Shown here piece by piece: positions 62,999 to 64,000 of a DNA stretch of 64,000 bases (positions within the stretch are counted from its first letter, which is position 1; each line of letters opens with the position of its first letter). The stretch is from the NCBI GenBank assembly GCA_027484055.1, contig JAIXQH010000028.1, positions 1-64,000 on the forward strand, in the 5' to 3' direction. This DNA comes from Verrucomicrobiaceae bacterium (GTDB lineage: Bacteria > Verrucomicrobiota > Verrucomicrobiia > Verrucomicrobiales > Akkermansiaceae). The notes beneath the pieces were generated by a model, which was not told the DNA's origin, made no database searches, and saw only the letters and a list, made by a program, of their open reading frames with translations. Position numbers and translations under genes: made by a program.

Positions 62999-63826
62999 AT
63001 GATCGACTCCCACCACCACCTCTGGAACTACTCCGCCGCAGAATACGACTGGATTCCGCCCGGATCCCCGCTGGCCCAGGACCAACTCCTCGACCAGCTG
63101 AACGCCGCTACCGCCTCTGCTGGAGTGGCTGGCACGGTCGTGGTACAGGCGCGCCAGACTCTGGCGGAATCCGACTGGCTGCTTTCCCTTGCAGATCAAT
63201 CCGAAATCATCGCCGGGGTCGTCGGCTGGGTGCCATTGATCGATCCCGAAGTGGGAAATGATCTCGGCCGCCTCGCCGCGCATCCGAAGTTCAAAGGTGT
63301 CCGCCACGTCCTCCAAGGCGAGCCGGACAGCTATTTCCTGCGCGACGACTTCCACCGCGGGCTGGCTTTGCTTCCCGACCTAGACCTCCGCTACGATCTG
63401 TTACTTTTCCAACGGCAACTCCCAGTCGCCCTCCAGCTCGTCGACCGCCAACCGGACCTCGGCATCATCGTCGATCACCTCGCCAAGCCGGAAATCCGCA
63501 ACGGGAAAATCGATCCCGCATGGAAAGCCGGCATGGCCGAGCTAGCGAGACGCGACAACATGCTCGGCGTGAAAATCTCCGGCATGGCCACCGAGGTGCT
63601 GGACCCGGAAATCGACGAGCCGACGCTGCGTGCCTATTTCGAGGAAACCCTAGCCCTCTTCGGCCCGGACCGCTTGCTGTTCGGAACCGACTGGCCGGTG
63701 TGCCTGTTGCGGATCAATTCCTATCAAGCCTTGGCCGACATGGTCCGAAGTTTTGTCAGCGACCTTTCCGCCGACGAGCAGGATGCGATCCTGAATGACA
63801 ACGCGGTGCGGATTTACAACCTCTAG
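62999..63826 (+). CDS. Amidohydrolase, L-fuconolactonase-like
   Basis: A 275-residue metal-dependent hydrolase from ATG 62999 (MIDSHHHLWNYSAAEYDWIP); the frame upstream runs through the REP. The first metal site is DSHHHLW, KFKGVRHVLQGEPD follows, VDHLAKPEI gives a His, and LLFGTDWPVCLL the last Asp. COG3618 members hydrolyse L-fucono-, L-rhamnono- and galactarolactones. It would open the lactone formed by the AKR. Confidence 0.9.
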   Translation: MIDSHHHLWNYSAAEYDWIPPGSPLAQDQLLDQLNAATASAGVAGTVVVQARQTLAESDWLLSLADQSEIIAGVVGWVPLIDPEVGNDLGRLAAHPKFKGVRHVLQGEPDSYFLRDDFHRGLALLPDLDLRYDLLLFQRQLPVALQLVDRQPDLGIIVDHLAKPEIRNGKIDPAWKAGMAELARRDNMLGVKISGMATEVLDPEIDEPTLRAYFEETLALFGPDRLLFGTDWPVCLLRINSYQALADMVRSFVSDLSADEQDAILNDNAVRIYNL

Positions 63827-63947
63827 CAGAATCCACGACCCAGCCCCGCGAAGATGAACGTATACGCTTACGCCGACCGCTGATTTTTTCCGGTGGGCAC
63901 GGCATTTTCTTTGTCATTCGCCGGAAATTCCTCACTCTTGCCGCCCC
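63827..63947. other. Short intergenic region before the aldolase gene
   Basis: About 120 bases. TTTCCGGTGGGCACGGC and CGCCGGAAA around 63887-63927 could form a hairpin, but I cannot say whether it is a terminator. Confidence 0.35.
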
Positions 63948-64000
63948 ATGATTGACCGCATCCTCGCCAAACGCATTGTCCCCGTCGTCGTCCTTGACCG
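63948..64000 (+). CDS. KDPG/KHG-type aldolase, first 17 residues
   Basis: ATG 63948 starts MIDRILAKRIVPVVVLD before the window ends. ILAKRIVPVVVLD is the typical start of Eda-like 2-keto-3-deoxy-6-phosphogluconate (or 2-keto-3-deoxy sugar acid) aldolases, which cleave the keto-deoxy acid to pyruvate and an aldehyde. It fits as the last step of the operon. Confidence 0.75.
   Translation, partial: MIDRILAKRIVPVVVLD

Overview
The window is one contig of moderately GC-rich bacterial DNA. Gene content (an H1-like tail on Rho, partner-switching proteins inside a polysaccharide locus, a deoxysugar/uronate oxidation operon, an integron array of small secreted proteins) suggests a member of the Verrucomicrobiota or a related PVC-group bacterium. 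This is inference from gene content; there is no rRNA or other marker here to prove it.

Region 1 (1-9.9 kb) is the distal part of an integron gene-cassette array. Fifteen cassettes, all reading rightwards, are separated by attC sites. For 9 of the 10 intact, testable cassettes the first 7 bases (GTTNNNN) are the exact reverse complement of the R'' box at the cassette's own 3' end, which is what a circularised cassette predicts. The array is cut on the left by an IS3-family element that has removed the start of cassette 1. No integrase gene is present; it should lie further left. Nearly all cassette products carry a signal peptide or membrane segments and match no family I recognise; the exceptions are a CPBP-type membrane protease and a trypco2-like remnant. 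Cassettes 13, 14 and 15 are each interrupted at exactly the same point of the attC R'' box by an ORF-less, structured element of about 260 bp on the opposite strand. Its ends and insertion site resemble class C (attC-targeting) group II introns. The third copy is truncated and marks the end of the array.

Region 2 (10-33.3 kb) is core genome: an ABC-2 exporter, adenosine deaminase, YgfZ-like protein and a dehydrogenase, Rho, a complete branched-chain amino acid transporter (livKHMGF-like), a Xer-type recombinase, DEAD-box helicase, MFS transporter, RecQ, GNAT acetyltransferase, cyclophilin, PlsY, GpsA and DedA.

Region 3 (33.3-50.8 kb) is an exopolysaccharide/O-antigen-type locus with two divergent arms from about 40.1 kb. 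The left arm holds a flippase, glycosyltransferases, a nucleotidyltransferase-like protein and a stand-alone STAS protein. The right arm holds a priming sugar transferase and further glycosyltransferases. Partner-switching parts are built into it: the STAS protein, a WecG/TagA-type glycosyltransferase fused to two STAS domains, an RsbW-like kinase + GAF + PP2C phosphatase protein (interrupted by one in-frame TAG), and a single-domain response regulator. The layout recalls SypA/SypE control of Vibrio fischeri biofilm polysaccharide, but here STAS domains sit directly on an enzyme.

Region 4 (50.8-54.75 kb) is an accessory island with two toxin-antitoxin modules (Phd/RelE with an XRE protein; VapBC), a DUF2971 protein and a membrane protein, bounded by inverted copies of a short repeat. 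Region 5 (54.75-57.7 kb) has ffh and miaA with a REP-associated tyrosine transposase and its REP hairpins inserted between them, so that REP sequence is apparently translated as the MiaA N-terminus. Region 6 (57.9-64 kb) is a sugar oxidation operon: divergent AraC regulator, TIM-barrel isomerase, aldo/keto reductase, zinc dehydrogenase, UxaE-like epimerase, fuconolactonase-like amidohydrolase and the start of a KDPG-type aldolase.
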